Assembly: GCF_025362435.1 (NCBI RefSeq)
Contig: NZ_JANYGL010000123.1
Span: 1-37,226 of the forward strand
DNA from: Polymorphobacter sp.
Lineage (GTDB): Bacteria; Pseudomonadota; Alphaproteobacteria; Sphingomonadales; Sphingomonadaceae
Length of the DNA: 37,226 nucleotides
Direction: 5' to 3'
The notes beneath the pieces were generated by a model that saw nothing but the letters and a program-made list of their open reading frames with translations, was not told where the DNA came from and made no database searches. This document shows, piece by piece, positions 14,553-22,636 of the stretch (position 1 is the first letter of the stretch; each line of letters starts with the position of its first letter). A program made the translations under genes and the position numbers.

Positions 14553-15509
14553 CTATGCCGCGACCGCGCGCAACGGGGCGATGCCGATCCGGCCGCGTGC
14601 GCTATCGTATTCGCGGCGGAGCTTGGCGACGAACGCCGCTGCCGGCATAACGGCGTCGATCGCGCCGATCCCCTGACCGCAGCCCCAGATTTCCTTCCAC
14701 GCCTTGGGCGCGGCGCCGCTGCCGAAGTCCATCGTCGAGACGTCGCCCTCGGGCAGGTGGTCGGGGTCCATGCCGGCAAGGGTGATCGACGGCTTGAGGT
14801 AGTTGCCGCTGACCCCGGTGAACAGGCTCGAATAGACGATGTCGGACGCCGAGCTGTCGACGATCATCTGCTTGTAGCGCTCGTCGGCGCGCGCCTCGGT
14901 CGTGGCGATGAAGGCCGAGCCGATATAGGCGAAGTCGGCGCCCATCGCGGTCGCTGCGAGGACCGACGCGCCGCTGGCGATCGACCCCGACAGCGCGAGC
15001 GGGCCGTCGAACCACTTGCGGATTTCCTGGACGAGCGCGAACGGCGAGGTCGTGCCGGCGTGCCCGCCTGCGCCGGCAGCGACCGCGATCAGGCCGTCGG
15101 CACCCTTCTCAATCGCCTTGTGGGCGAAGCGGTCGTTGATGACGTCGTGGAGGACGATGCCGCCGTACGAATGGATCGCCTCGTTGACGTCGGTCCGCGC
15201 GCCGAGCGAGGTGATGATCACCGGCACCTTGTACTTCACGCACAGAGCGAGGTCGTCCATCAGCCGGTCGTTCGACTTGTGGACGATCAGATTGACCGCA
15301 TAGGGCGCGTCGTCGGGGCCGAGCTCGGCGTTCAGGCGGACGAGCCACTCTTCGAACTGCGCGATCGGCCGCGCGTTGAGGCTGGGGAAGCTGCCGATCA
15401 CGCCCGCCTTGCACTGCGCGATGACGAGGTCGGGGTTCGAGATGATGAACAGCGGCGAGCCGATCACCGGGATCGACAGGCGGCGGGAGAGCGAGGCGGG
15501 GATCGACAC
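14553..15509 (-). CDS. Nitronate monooxygenase family flavoprotein
   Basis: 318 residues. FMN-dependent TIM-barrel enzymes of the 2-nitropropane dioxygenase family oxidise alkyl nitronates such as propionate-3-nitronate; some members have other or unknown substrates. Recognisable motifs are PVIGSPLFIISNPDLVIAQCKAGVIGSFPSLNARP at the N-terminus and the FMN phosphate-binding segments GLIAVAAGAGGHAGTTSPFALV (about 138-159) and LSGSIASGASVLAATAMGADFAYIGSAFIAT (about 172-202). Here the catalytic-His position falls in AGGHAG. Third gene of an operon behind the isoaspartyl peptidase and ferredoxin reductase genes (gap of 12 bp). An oxidoreductase partner next to it is suggestive, but the family does not need one. 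Confidence 0.88.
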   Translation of the reverse strand: MSIPASLSRRLSIPVIGSPLFIISNPDLVIAQCKAGVIGSFPSLNARPIAQFEEWLVRLNAELGPDDAPYAVNLIVHKSNDRLMDDLALCVKYKVPVIITSLGARTDVNEAIHSYGGIVLHDVINDRFAHKAIEKGADGLIAVAAGAGGHAGTTSPFALVQEIRKWFDGPLALSGSIASGASVLAATAMGADFAYIGSAFIATTEARADERYKQMIVDSSASDIVYSSLFTGVSGNYLKPSITLAGMDPDHLPEGDVSTMDFGSGAAPKAWKEIWGCGQGIGAIDAVMPAAAFVAKLRREYDSARGRIGIAPLRAVAA

Positions 15510-15521
15510 GGGCGAAGTCTC

Positions 15522-16751
15522 CTAGGCGGCAGCCGCTGGCAGCAGCGATTTGAGCGGCACTGTATTGTCTGCCAGCAATGCCGGGTCGGCGGCAAGCCCC
15601 GCCTCGACCAGCGCCTTGCCCTGGACGAAATCGCGCGCGGCGTTGATGCAGTCGAGTGCGATGACCCGGCCGCCGCGCAGGTAGATCAGGCTCCACGACC
15701 GCGACTCGGGGGTGCCGCGGACGACGGTGGCGTCGTGCCCGGCGCTCAGCCCGACGGTCTGGAGCTTGAGGTCGTACTGGTTCGACCAGAACCACGGCAC
15801 CGCGTGATAAGGCTTGGGGAGCCCAAGGATCACCCCGGCGGCGACCTTCGCCTGGTCGATCGCATTCTGCACCGATTCGAGGCGGATGCCCGCGCCGTCG
15901 GCAAACGCGTTGGCGTGGTGGGCGCAGTCGCCGATCGCGAAGACATCGCGCAGCGAGGTGCGGTTATGGTCGTCGACCTCGACCCCGTTGTGGGTCACCG
16001 CCCCGGCAAGGCCGAGCGCTGCGACCGACGGGACGATGCCGATGCCGACGATGACGACCTGCGCCGCGATCGTCCCGCCGCTGGTGCGGACGCCGGTGAC
16101 GTGGGCGCTGCCCTCTATCGCCTCGATGCCCGCGCCGAGGTGGATGACGACGCCGCGGGCGCGGTGCTCGGCCTCGTAGAAGCGCGAGACCGGCGCCCCG
16201 GCGACGCGCGCCAGCACGCGGTCCTGCGCCTCGAGGATGGTGACGCGCTTGCCCGCCTTCGACAGCACCGCCGCCGCTTCGAGACCGACATAGCCGCCGC
16301 CGACGATGACGACGTCGGTCGCCGCGGCGAGGTCGGCGGTCAGCGCATCGACGTCGGCGCGGCTGCGGATCGAATGGACCCCCCGCAGGTCGCCGCCGGG
16401 CAGGGGCAGCGCGCGAGCATGGCCGCCCGCCGCCCAGATCAGCTTGCCGTAGCCGAGCGTCGACCCGGCGGCGGTGGTGACGGTGTGCGCTGCGGCGTCG
16501 ACCGAAATCACCTTGTGGCCGAGCAGCAGCGTGACGTTGCGCTCGCTCCAGAACGCCAGCGGGCGGAGCGCGAGGCGGTCGGCGGTCTTGTCGCCGGCGA
16601 GATAGTCCTTGCTCAGCGGCGGGCGCTCGTACGGCGGGTCGATCTCCTCGCCGACGATGGTGATCGAGCCGGTGAAGCCGCCCTGGCGCAACGAGATCGC
16701 CGCCTGCGCCCCCGCCTGCCCGCCGCCGACGATCAGGACGTCGTGGACCAA
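15522..16751 (-). CDS. FAD-dependent ferredoxin reductase (ThcD/rhodocoxin-reductase type)
   Basis: 409 residues. Two dinucleotide-binding motifs: FAD at LIVGGGQAGAQAA (about 6-18) and NAD(P)H at VVIVGGGYVGLEAA (about 147-160). YERPPLSKDYL (about 41-51), the FAD motif DVFAIGDCAHH, and a C-terminal reductase domain (VPWFWSNQYDLKLQTVGL) are typical of reductases that pass electrons to [2Fe-2S] ferredoxins of P450 or ring-hydroxylating systems. No ferredoxin or oxygenase gene is adjacent, so the electron acceptor is not identified here. The start is TTG 16751, three bases after the stop of the preceding gene; no ATG or GTG fits, so it probably relies on coupling. Confidence 0.9.
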   Translation of the reverse strand: MVHDVLIVGGGQAGAQAAISLRQGGFTGSITIVGEEIDPPYERPPLSKDYLAGDKTADRLALRPLAFWSERNVTLLLGHKVISVDAAAHTVTTAAGSTLGYGKLIWAAGGHARALPLPGGDLRGVHSIRSRADVDALTADLAAATDVVIVGGGYVGLEAAAVLSKAGKRVTILEAQDRVLARVAGAPVSRFYEAEHRARGVVIHLGAGIEAIEGSAHVTGVRTSGGTIAAQVVIVGIGIVPSVAALGLAGAVTHNGVEVDDHNRTSLRDVFAIGDCAHHANAFADGAGIRLESVQNAIDQAKVAAGVILGLPKPYHAVPWFWSNQYDLKLQTVGLSAGHDATVVRGTPESRSWSLIYLRGGRVIALDCINAARDFVQGKALVEAGLAADPALLADNTVPLKSLLPAAAA

Positions 16752-16754
16752 GGC

Positions 16755-17681
16755 CTAGGCCTCGTCGGCGTAGATGGCGACACGCGGCGCGGTCGTCGAT
16801 GTCACCGAGCCGCGGTACATCCCGCTGGTGTTGCACGTCCACGTCGCGTCGCCGGCTGGAGACATGACGATCACCCCGCCGGCGCCGCCGACCGAGCCGA
16901 CCTCGGCGATCAATGTCCGCGCCGCGTCGGCGACGCTTTCGCCGAGCAGCCGGACGCGGGCGCAGATCTCGTGCGCGACGCCGAGGCGGATGAAGTCCTC
17001 GCCCGACCCTGTTGCCGATACGGCGGCGGCGCGGTCGTCGGCGTAGGTACCCGCACCGATCAGCGGCGAATCGCCGATGCGGCCCCAGCGCTTGCCGGTG
17101 ACGCCGCCGGTCGAGGTCGCGGCGGCGACGTGACCGTTGGTGTCGCGGGCGACCGCGCCGACGGTGCCGTATTTCATCGCGCGGTCGAAGGTCGTGCCCG
17201 CTTCGGCGAACTGGCGCGCACGTTCGGAGGTGCGGAACCACGCCGGGTCGACCTGCTCGAGCCCGGTGGTCAGCGCGAAGGCGTCGGCGCCGATCCCGGC
17301 GAGCATGACGTGCGGGGTCTGCTCCATCACCGCGCGGGCGAGCGCGACCGGCGATCGGGTGCGGGTGACGCGCGCGACGGCTCCGGCATTGCGTGTGGTG
17401 CCGTCCATGATCGCGGCGTCGAGCTCGACCGTACCGTCGGCGGTGAATACGGCGCCACGCCCGGCGTTGAATTCGGGGGCGTCCTCGAGCGATTGCACCG
17501 CCGCCTCGACCGCATCGAGCGCGGCTCCGCCGGCGGCGAGGACCGCCGCCCCGGCGGCGAGCGCTGCGGCCAGCGCCGCGCGCGCAGCGGCATCGGCTGC
17601 GGCGGGCAGGTTGTCGCGGCTCATGCCGCCGGCCCCGCCGTGGATTGCGAGCGACCAGATGGGGGGAGCGGCGGTGGACAT
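16755..17681 (-). CDS. iaaA: Isoaspartyl peptidase / type III L-asparaginase
   Basis: 308 residues. Ntn-hydrolase made as a precursor that cleaves itself before a catalytic threonine. Such enzymes degrade isoaspartyl dipeptides from damaged proteins and hydrolyse L-asparagine. IHGGAGGM (13-20) at the N-terminus, EFNAGRGAVFTADGTVELDAAIMDG (70-94), and the autoprocessing site KYGTVGAVARD with Thr173 as the new N-terminal nucleophile. WGRIGDSPLIGAGTYAD and the STGG motif complete the active site. I start at ATG 17681 (MSTAAPPIW); the frame extends to 17717 by a TTG codon but adds no family sequence. First gene of a three-gene operon. The reason for its pairing with two redox enzymes is unclear. 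Confidence 0.9.
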   Translation of the reverse strand: MSTAAPPIWSLAIHGGAGGMSRDNLPAAADAAARAALAAALAAGAAVLAAGGAALDAVEAAVQSLEDAPEFNAGRGAVFTADGTVELDAAIMDGTTRNAGAVARVTRTRSPVALARAVMEQTPHVMLAGIGADAFALTTGLEQVDPAWFRTSERARQFAEAGTTFDRAMKYGTVGAVARDTNGHVAAATSTGGVTGKRWGRIGDSPLIGAGTYADDRAAAVSATGSGEDFIRLGVAHEICARVRLLGESVADAARTLIAEVGSVGGAGGVIVMSPAGDATWTCNTSGMYRGSVTSTTAPRVAIYADEA

Positions 17682-17861
17682 CGGCGTGGTGGTAGCGGCT
17701 GCGTCCGGCGGCGGCAATCGGCGGCGTTTTTCGCTGTCCTACAGGGGGAGACCTGGGTTAGCCTCCACCGTCGCCAACGGGCGGCACGCGTTCTTTCTCA
17801 TCGGTGCACTTCGTCTCGTCTCGCCGGGAAAAAGCGAAGCGAAAAAACGCATGCGTCTGTG

Positions 17862-17880
17862 TGAACTTATTTTGAACTTA
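17862..17880 (+). repeat. Tandem octamer, 11-bp period
   Basis: TGAACTTA occurs twice, at 17862-17869 and 17873-17880, one helical turn apart. It is AT-rich in a GC-rich region and lies 19 bp upstream of the -35 of the tRNA promoter. It could be an activator or UP-like site, or chance. Confidence 0.35.
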
Positions 17881-17898
17881 GCCTGCCGACACCCGGCA

Positions 17899-17928
17899 TT
17901 GACCGGCGGGGGCCAGCGCGACTATATC
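17899..17928 (+). promoter_or_regulatory. Promoter of tRNA-Met
   Basis: -35 TTGACC (17899-17904), 18-bp spacer and -10 TATATC (17923-17928). The tRNA 5' end follows about 25 bp after the expected start point. Confidence 0.6.
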
Positions 17929-17959
17929 GCGCCTCCCGTTCATGGCGGGCGTCGGGCCT

Positions 17960-18033
17960 GGCGGGGTAGCTCAGCTGGTTAGAGCACGGGAATCATAATC
18001 CTGGGGTCGGGGGTTCAAGTCCCTCTCCCGCTA
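17960..18033 (+). tRNA. tRNA-Met (CAT), elongator type
   Basis: Full cloverleaf of 74 nt without CCA. Acceptor GGCGGGG pairs with TCCCGCT (G-U at both ends). The D arm is AGCTCAGCTGGTTAGAGC. The anticodon stem CGGGA / TCCTG holds loop ATCATAA (anticodon CAT). The T arm is GGGGG-TTCAAGT-CCCTC. The encoded 3' end is A followed by CCG, so CCA must be added by nucleotidyltransferase. A G1-U72 pair at the acceptor end and the overall sequence fit elongator tRNA-Met rather than the initiator; tRNA-Ile(CAT), which would carry a modified C34, is less likely. Confidence 0.93.
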
Positions 18034-18054
18034 CCGCCCGACAGGAACGCAGCC

Positions 18055-18978
18055 GTGAACCGCGAGACCAGCGCCGACATCGCCCCGATCCCGCTCAGCC
18101 TCGTCGAGGCCGACCCGGCGGCAGCCGCAGCGGCGTTCGGCGATGCCTTCGGGCGGACCGGGTTTGCCGTCGTCTCCGACCACAATATCGACGCCGCGCT
18201 GATCGATCGCGCGCTTACCGCGACCAAGGCATTCTTCGCGCTCCCCGAACCGGTCAAGCGCCGCTACCACATCTCCGGGGGCGGCGGGCAGCGCGGGCTG
18301 ACCCCGTTCGGCATCGAGACCGCCAAGGGCGCAAGCGCCTCGGATCTCAAGGAATTCTGGCACATGGGGCGCGACTTGCCCCCCGGCGATCCCTTGAAGG
18401 CAGTGATGCCCGACAACGTCTGGCCCAATGAAGTGCCCGACTTCCACCCCGCCGTCGCCGCGCTGTTCGCCGCGCTCGATACCGCCGGGGGCCGCGTCCT
18501 CCGCGCGATTGCCCTCCATCTCGGGCTTGCGGCGGACTTCTTCGAAGAGCCGACCCGCGACGGCAATTCGATCCTGCGGCTGCTCCACTACCCGCCGGTG
18601 ACCGGCACCCCGGCAGCCGTCCGGGCAGGGGCGCACGAGGATATCAATGTCATCACTCTGCTGCTCGGGGCCGAGGAGGCAGGGCTGCAACTCCTCGACC
18701 GCTCGGGCGTGTGGCGCGACATCGAGGCTCCGCCGGGGACTTTGGTGTGCAATATCGGCGACATGCTCGACCGGCTGACCGGCGGCGCGCTGCCGTCGAC
18801 GACGCACCGGGTGGTCAATCCGGCCCCCGAACGGGCGCGCGTTGCGCGCTATTCGACGCCGTTCTTCCTGCACTTCCGCCCGGATTATCTAATCGAGCCG
18901 CTTGACGGGCAGGGGGCCGAGCCGATCACTGCCGACGCGTTCCTGCGCCAGCGCCTCCGTGAAATCGGGCTGATCTAG
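18055..18978 (+). CDS. 2OG-Fe(II) oxygenase (isopenicillin N synthase-like)
   Basis: 307 residues. Non-haem iron dioxygenase of the DIOX_N/2OG-FeII_Oxy family. The N-terminal domain carries FGDAFGRTGFAVVSDHNID. The iron ligands are His194 and Asp196 (AHEDINVITLLLG) and His251 (STTHRVVNP), and the 2-oxoglutarate-binding Arg265 lies in RYSTPFFLH. All catalytic residues are present. The substrate cannot be told: the family includes ethylene-forming enzyme, flavonoid and gibberellin oxidases and many uncharacterised bacterial enzymes. The start is GTG 18055 with AGGA upstream, 22 bp after the tRNA, so it may be read from the tRNA promoter. Its TAG stop overlaps in antiparallel fashion the stop of a small minus-strand gene (CTAG). 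Confidence 0.9.
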   Translation: MNRETSADIAPIPLSLVEADPAAAAAAFGDAFGRTGFAVVSDHNIDAALIDRALTATKAFFALPEPVKRRYHISGGGGQRGLTPFGIETAKGASASDLKEFWHMGRDLPPGDPLKAVMPDNVWPNEVPDFHPAVAALFAALDTAGGRVLRAIALHLGLAADFFEEPTRDGNSILRLLHYPPVTGTPAAVRAGAHEDINVITLLLGAEEAGLQLLDRSGVWRDIEAPPGTLVCNIGDMLDRLTGGALPSTTHRVVNPAPERARVARYSTPFFLHFRPDYLIEPLDGQGAEPITADAFLRQRLREIGLI

Positions 18979-19109
18979 CGCGAGATGGTGGTTTCAGCGT
19001 TGCTGCTCGAGACGCCGTAGGCGACGATGCCGCCGACAAGGATTCCCGCCGCGATGCCGATCACCCAGACCAAGTTGGTGCGAGCGAAGCGGCTGGGTCG
19101 ATTGTGCAA
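18975..19109 (-). CDS. Small single-TM membrane protein, 44 aa, sigma-54 controlled
   Basis: A TTG-started ORF, easily missed by length and start codon. GGGAG lies 6 nt before the TTG at 19109. The product has a basic N-terminus (HNRPSRFART), one strongly hydrophobic membrane helix (LVWVIGIAAGILVGGIVAYG, about 13-32) with GxxxG-type spacing, and a short polar C-terminal tail (SSSNAETTISR). By the positive-inside rule the N-terminus would be cytoplasmic. About 45 nt of leader connects it to a perfect -24/-12 promoter (19166-19180). Its stop overlaps the stop of the convergent oxygenase gene. I recognise no family. A small regulatory or stress membrane protein is an inference from size, topology and promoter type. 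Confidence 0.6.
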   Translation of the reverse strand: MHNRPSRFARTNLVWVIGIAAGILVGGIVAYGVSSSNAETTISR

Positions 19110-19165
19110 TATCGTCTCCCAAGGCCGTGGGTCATCGACTGCGCGCCCCGGTCGTTAACTACATA

Positions 19166-19180
19166 GCAAGGGTCGTGCCA
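19166..19180 (-). promoter_or_regulatory. Perfect sigma-54 (-24/-12) promoter
   Basis: On the minus strand the site reads TGGCACG-ACCC-TTGC followed by T. This matches the RpoN consensus TGGCACGNNNNTTGCW in every fixed position, with exactly ten bases between the GG and GC pairs. Expected start point near 19154, leading into the 44-codon membrane protein gene. An enhancer-binding activator would be required; I could not assign its site upstream. Confidence 0.8.
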
Positions 19181-19230
19181 GTTTTGTGACGGGGGGTAAG
19201 CCACTGGACTTGCGCTGTGGCCCGTCCGCC

Positions 19231-20001
19231 TCACCGCTCGGGTGTAAAGTCAGCCGACACTTTAGCGTAGGTCGCGGCAATGAAGGTCAGCCCATCGGGC
19301 GGCGCATTGACCCCGAGCGCAAGGCGGTTGCGCGCGGCCAGCGCCGTTGCGAGGTCGTCCGCCGACCAGCGTCCCTCGCCGACCAGCCGCAGGCAACCGA
19401 CCATCGACCGCACCTGATGGTGGAGGAACGACCGTGCCGCCGCCGCGATCGTGATGACCGGGCCGTCGCGCTCGACGGTGAGCAGGTCGAGCGTCTTGAC
19501 CGGCGAGCGCGCTTGGCAGCGGACCGTGCGGAAGGTGGTGAAGTCGTGCCGCCCGACGAGCAACTGCGCCGCCTCGTGCATCTTCCCGGCGTCGAGCGGC
19601 ACCGCCACTTGCCAAGCCCGCCCACGATCGAGGACCAGCGGCGCCCGGCGGTTGACGATGCGGTAGCGGTAGCTGCGCCCGATGCAGTCGAAGCGCGCGT
19701 GGAATTCGGGGTCGGCGACCTCGCAGGCGACGACCGCGATGGGGAGGGGGCGGAGGTGGGCGTTGGCCGCCTCCATCAGCCGGAAGGCGTCGATCGCCCG
19801 TTCGACGTCGACGTGCGCGACCTGCCCCACGGCGTGGACCCCGGCGTCGGTCCGGCCGCAGCCGGTGACGACGACGGTCTCGCCGGTCGTCTTGAGGATC
19901 GCCGCCTCGATCGCGCCTTGGACGCTCGGGCCGTGGCGCTGGCGCTGCCAGCCCATGAACGGGGCGCCGTCATATTCGACGGTCAGCCGGAAGCGGGTCA
20001 A
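19231..20001 (-). CDS. truA: tRNA pseudouridine synthase A
   Basis: 256 residues. Converts U38-U40 in the anticodon arm of tRNAs to pseudouridine. N-terminal [19 protein letters not shown]; catalytic Asp52 in [14 protein letters not shown] (48-60); IGRSYRYRI; and [15 protein letters not shown], all characteristic. The start is TTG 20001, overlapping the fmt stop as TTGA (19998-20001); no nearer ATG or GTG preserves the conserved N-terminus. The longer frame upstream is only the shadow of fmt. Third gene in a minus-strand operon after a CoiA-like gene and fmt, an arrangement uniting tRNA-related functions. Confidence 0.95.
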   Translation of the reverse strand: MTRFRLTVEYDGAPFMGWQRQRHGPSVQGAIEAAILKTTGETVVVTGCGRTDAGVHAVGQVAHVDVERAIDAFRLMEAANAHLRPLPIAVVACEVADPEFHARFDCIGRSYRYRIVNRRAPLVLDRGRAWQVAVPLDAGKMHEAAQLLVGRHDFTTFRTVRCQARSPVKTLDLLTVERDGPVITIAAAARSFLHHQVRSMVGCLRLVGEGRWSADDLATALAARNRLALGVNAPPDGLTFIAATYAKVSADFTPER

Positions 20002-20897
20002 ACGCGGGTCCCGGCGGCGATCGGCCAGCCGTTCAGCAGCGCCGCCGCCGCCATTGCGGGCTTGCCCGCGCGCTGGACGAGGGTCGGGCGGATCGCCCCG
20101 CTGCCGCACGCGATCGTCAGCCGGTCGTCGAGGATCGTACCGGGGGCGGCGTCGCCGTCGACCACGTCCGCCGCGAGCAGCTTGAGCCGCTCGCCGCCGA
20201 TCTCGACATAGGCGCCGGGGAAGGGGTTGAACGCCCGGATGGCGCGCTCGACCGCGGCGGCGGGGAGGGTGAGGTCGAGCCGCGCCTCGGCCTTGTCGAC
20301 TTTGGCGGCGTAGGTCGCCCCGTCGGGCTGGACGACCGGGGTCAGGGTATCGAGCCGGGCCAGGGCGTCGACGATCAGCCGGGCGCCGATCTCGGCAAGC
20401 TCCGCGGTCAACTCGCCCGCGGTCTTGCGGTCGACCGGGGTCGCCTCGACGAGGAGCATCGGCCCGGTGTCGAGCCCGCGCTCCATGCCCATGATCGTCA
20501 CCCCCGTCGCCTCGTCGCCGGCAAGGATCGCGCGCTGGATCGGCGCCGCCCCCCGCCACCGCGGCAGCAGCGAGGCATGGATGTTGAGGCACCCCCGGCG
20601 CGGCGCATCGAGGACCGCTTGCGGCAGGATCAGCCCGTAGGCGGCAACGACGGCAAGGTCGAGGTCGAGCGCCGCCAAGGCCCCACGGTCGGCGTCGTCC
20701 TTGAAGTTGGCCGGGGTCCGGACCGCAATCCCGAGAGCTTCGGCGCGGAGGTGGACCGGCGATTGCGTCAACGCCTTACCACGCTGCGCCGGACGCGGCG
20801 GCTGGGTGTAGACCGCCACGACGTCTTGCCCGTAGGCAACGAGGGCGTCGAGCGCCGGCACGGCAAACGCCGGGGTTCCCATGAAGGCGATCCGCAT
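19998..20897 (-). CDS. fmt: Methionyl-tRNA formyltransferase
   Basis: 299 residues. Formylates initiator Met-tRNA with 10-formyl-THF. [16 protein letters not shown] at the N-terminus, the folate site and catalytic motifs [34 protein letters not shown] (Asn-His at [10 protein letters not shown]; Asp in GLDTGPML), and a C-terminal OB-like tRNA-binding domain with [10 protein letters not shown]. The ATG at 20897 is preferred over a 12-codon longer reading because it matches the family N-terminus; no strong Shine-Dalgarno. Ten bases after the stop of the CoiA-like gene, and overlapping truA. The deformylase gene def, often fmt's neighbour, lies nearby but is on the other strand beyond recR. Confidence 0.95.
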   Translation of the reverse strand: MRIAFMGTPAFAVPALDALVAYGQDVVAVYTQPPRPAQRGKALTQSPVHLRAEALGIAVRTPANFKDDADRGALAALDLDLAVVAAYGLILPQAVLDAPRRGCLNIHASLLPRWRGAAPIQRAILAGDEATGVTIMGMERGLDTGPMLLVEATPVDRKTAGELTAELAEIGARLIVDALARLDTLTPVVQPDGATYAAKVDKAEARLDLTLPAAAVERAIRAFNPFPGAYVEIGGERLKLLAADVVDGDAAPGTILDDRLTIACGSGAIRPTLVQRAGKPAMAAAALLNGWPIAAGTRV

Positions 20898-20907
20898 GGC
20901 CGTGGGG

Positions 20908-21921
20908 CTAGGCGATGGCGGGGTCGCGCGCAACCGGGACGACGCTCCACACCGGGGCGTAGCCGGGCTGGTCGGCGATCATCGCCGCCCATTCGGGGGT
21001 GATCGGCACCACCGCCGTCGCCAGCACCGTCCGGCTCGCCCGTGCCGCCGCCTCGATCGGGCGGCCGCAGCGAAAGCAGCCGGTAACGGCCACTCCGGTG
21101 GCACGCCGAACCCGGATGCGGCCGCGGACCGGGTCAGCGGGGAGCAGCCTGCCCAGCGCGGCGAGGACGGTCGGGCGCGCGCCGATGGCGGCAATCTCGA
21201 TGGTGCAGACCGACCCGCCGTGGACGATAGCGAGGCCGGTCACGACCCGGGTTAGCGCGCCGCAACCGCCACCCCAGCAGGTCGCGATCGCTCCCTCGAC
21301 CGTGACCGTGGCGGCGGCCCCGGTGAGGATGCCGAAGCGCAGCCGCCGGTCGAACACGGCGGCGAGAAAGTCGCGGGCAGGCAAGCCCTGCACCGTCAGC
21401 CCCGCCGCCAACGTCCCACGTACCCGCACCGCTGGCACGTCGGCGTTGACCGCGAACCCGGGCCGCCGGAACAGCCACAGCCCGCGGACCCCGCTCGCGG
21501 CGTAGCGCGCCTGCCGCCGCGCGGTCTCGTCGTCGGCCTGTCCCGACCATTGCACCTCGACCGCGACGCGGTGCTTCCCCCGCGTCGCCAGCACGTCGGC
21601 CCGCCACGGCTCGCCGCCGGGCGTGCTGCCCGACACCTCGGCCTCGGCGGTCCAGCCTGCCGCCCGCGCCGCGGTGATTGCCAGCGCCTTGAGGTGGAGA
21701 TGTTCGGGGCTCTCGTCCCCCGACGCGCAGCCGCCGAGCGCGTGATGGGCGAAGAAGCGCGTCCCGAGCCGCGACGTCTTGAGCACCACCGGTGACCCGC
21801 AGCAATGCATCCGCAGGTGCCGGACACGGCGGTTGGTCGCGGTCAGCGCCGCCCACTCGACCGAGGTCAACGCCACCGCGTCGAGGCTGCGATCGGCGTC
21901 GTCGAGGCAGCGGAGCGGCAT
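20908..21921 (-). CDS. CoiA-like nuclease-domain protein
   Basis: 337 residues. Competence protein CoiA-like proteins carry a PD-(D/E)XK nuclease domain; CoiA itself aids recombination of transforming DNA in streptococci. The N-terminal part has [32 protein letters not shown]. Next comes [27 protein letters not shown], typical of this family. The nuclease-like residues are Asp in WRADVLA and Glu/Gln in [10 protein letters not shown], followed by [18 protein letters not shown]. The C-terminal third, with [10 protein letters not shown] as one Cys pair, is less conserved and could bind a metal. Start ATG 21921. It heads the operon with fmt and truA, an unusual partner. Its role in a Gram-negative cell is unproven. 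Confidence 0.82.
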   Translation of the reverse strand: MPLRCLDDADRSLDAVALTSVEWAALTATNRRVRHLRMHCCGSPVVLKTSRLGTRFFAHHALGGCASGDESPEHLHLKALAITAARAAGWTAEAEVSGSTPGGEPWRADVLATRGKHRVAVEVQWSGQADDETARRQARYAASGVRGLWLFRRPGFAVNADVPAVRVRGTLAAGLTVQGLPARDFLAAVFDRRLRFGILTGAAATVTVEGAIATCWGGGCGALTRVVTGLAIVHGGSVCTIEIAAIGARPTVLAALGRLLPADPVRGRIRVRRATGVAVTGCFRCGRPIEAAARASRTVLATAVVPITPEWAAMIADQPGYAPVWSVVPVARDPAIA

Positions 21922-21996
21922 GCCCCGACCGTGGCGTGTCCGCCCCCTCGCGTCCAGCAGTTGCCGGGGGCGTGCCGGCCCGCCATATCAAAGGCG

Positions 21997-22593
21997 ATGG
22001 CCGCTCCCGAAATCGACGCGTTGACCCAGGCGCTCGCCCGCCTGCCGGGGCTCGGCCCGCGTTCGGCGCGACGCGCGGTGCTCCATTTGCTCAAGCGCCG
22101 CGAGACCGCGCTGGTGCCGCTGATCGCCGCGCTGACGACGGTCGAGGCACGGCTGGCGACGTGCTCCGTCTGCGGCAACGTCGACACGCAGGACCCGTGC
22201 GCGGTCTGCACCGACCCGCGCCGTGACCAGACCAGCCTGTGCGTCGTCGAGGAGGTCGCCGACCTGTGGGCGCTCGACCGGGCGCGGCTGTTCCCCGGGC
22301 GCTACCATGTCCTCGGCGGGCGTCTGTCGGCGCTCGACGGGGTGCGTCCCGAGGACCTCAGCATCGATGCGCTTGTCGGGCGGGTCGCTGGCGGCGGCAT
22401 CGACGAGGTGGTGTTGGCGATGAACGTCACGCTCGAAGGGCAGACGACGATGCACTTCATCGCCGACCGGCTGAGCAGCCTGCCGGTGCGGGTGACCCAG
22501 CTCGCCCACGGCATGCCGGTCGGCGGCGAGCTCGACTATCTCGACGAGGGGACGCTGGCGCAGGCGTTGCGGGCGCGGCGTCCGGTCCAATAG
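21997..22593 (+). CDS. recR: Recombination mediator protein RecR
   Basis: 198 residues, full length. RecR works with RecO and RecF to load RecA at gaps. Helix-hairpin-helix [20 protein letters not shown] (about 13-32), zinc ribbon Cys56, Cys59, Cys68 and Cys71 ([16 protein letters not shown]), then a Toprim domain with [14 protein letters not shown] and a C-terminal [21 protein letters not shown]. Start ATG 21997 ([13 protein letters not shown]); the upstream extension of the frame is non-family. Shine-Dalgarno is poor (AAAGG very close). The 75-bp gap to the divergent CoiA-like gene must hold both promoters. def follows after 43 bp on the same strand. Confidence 0.96.
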   Translation: MAAPEIDALTQALARLPGLGPRSARRAVLHLLKRRETALVPLIAALTTVEARLATCSVCGNVDTQDPCAVCTDPRRDQTSLCVVEEVADLWALDRARLFPGRYHVLGGRLSALDGVRPEDLSIDALVGRVAGGGIDEVVLAMNVTLEGQTTMHFIADRLSSLPVRVTQLAHGMPVGGELDYLDEGTLAQALRARRPVQ

Positions 22594-22636
22594 CCCGATT
22601 CTTGACCGGCTGGCAGCGCGATCCTATTTCAGCGGC

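Noticed and set aside
14757-17864. Very long plus-strand open frame (about 1035 codons)
   Set aside because: It is the antisense shadow of three well-recognised minus-strand genes. It is Arg/Asp/Gly-rich and has no family features, a common effect of GC-rich codon use.
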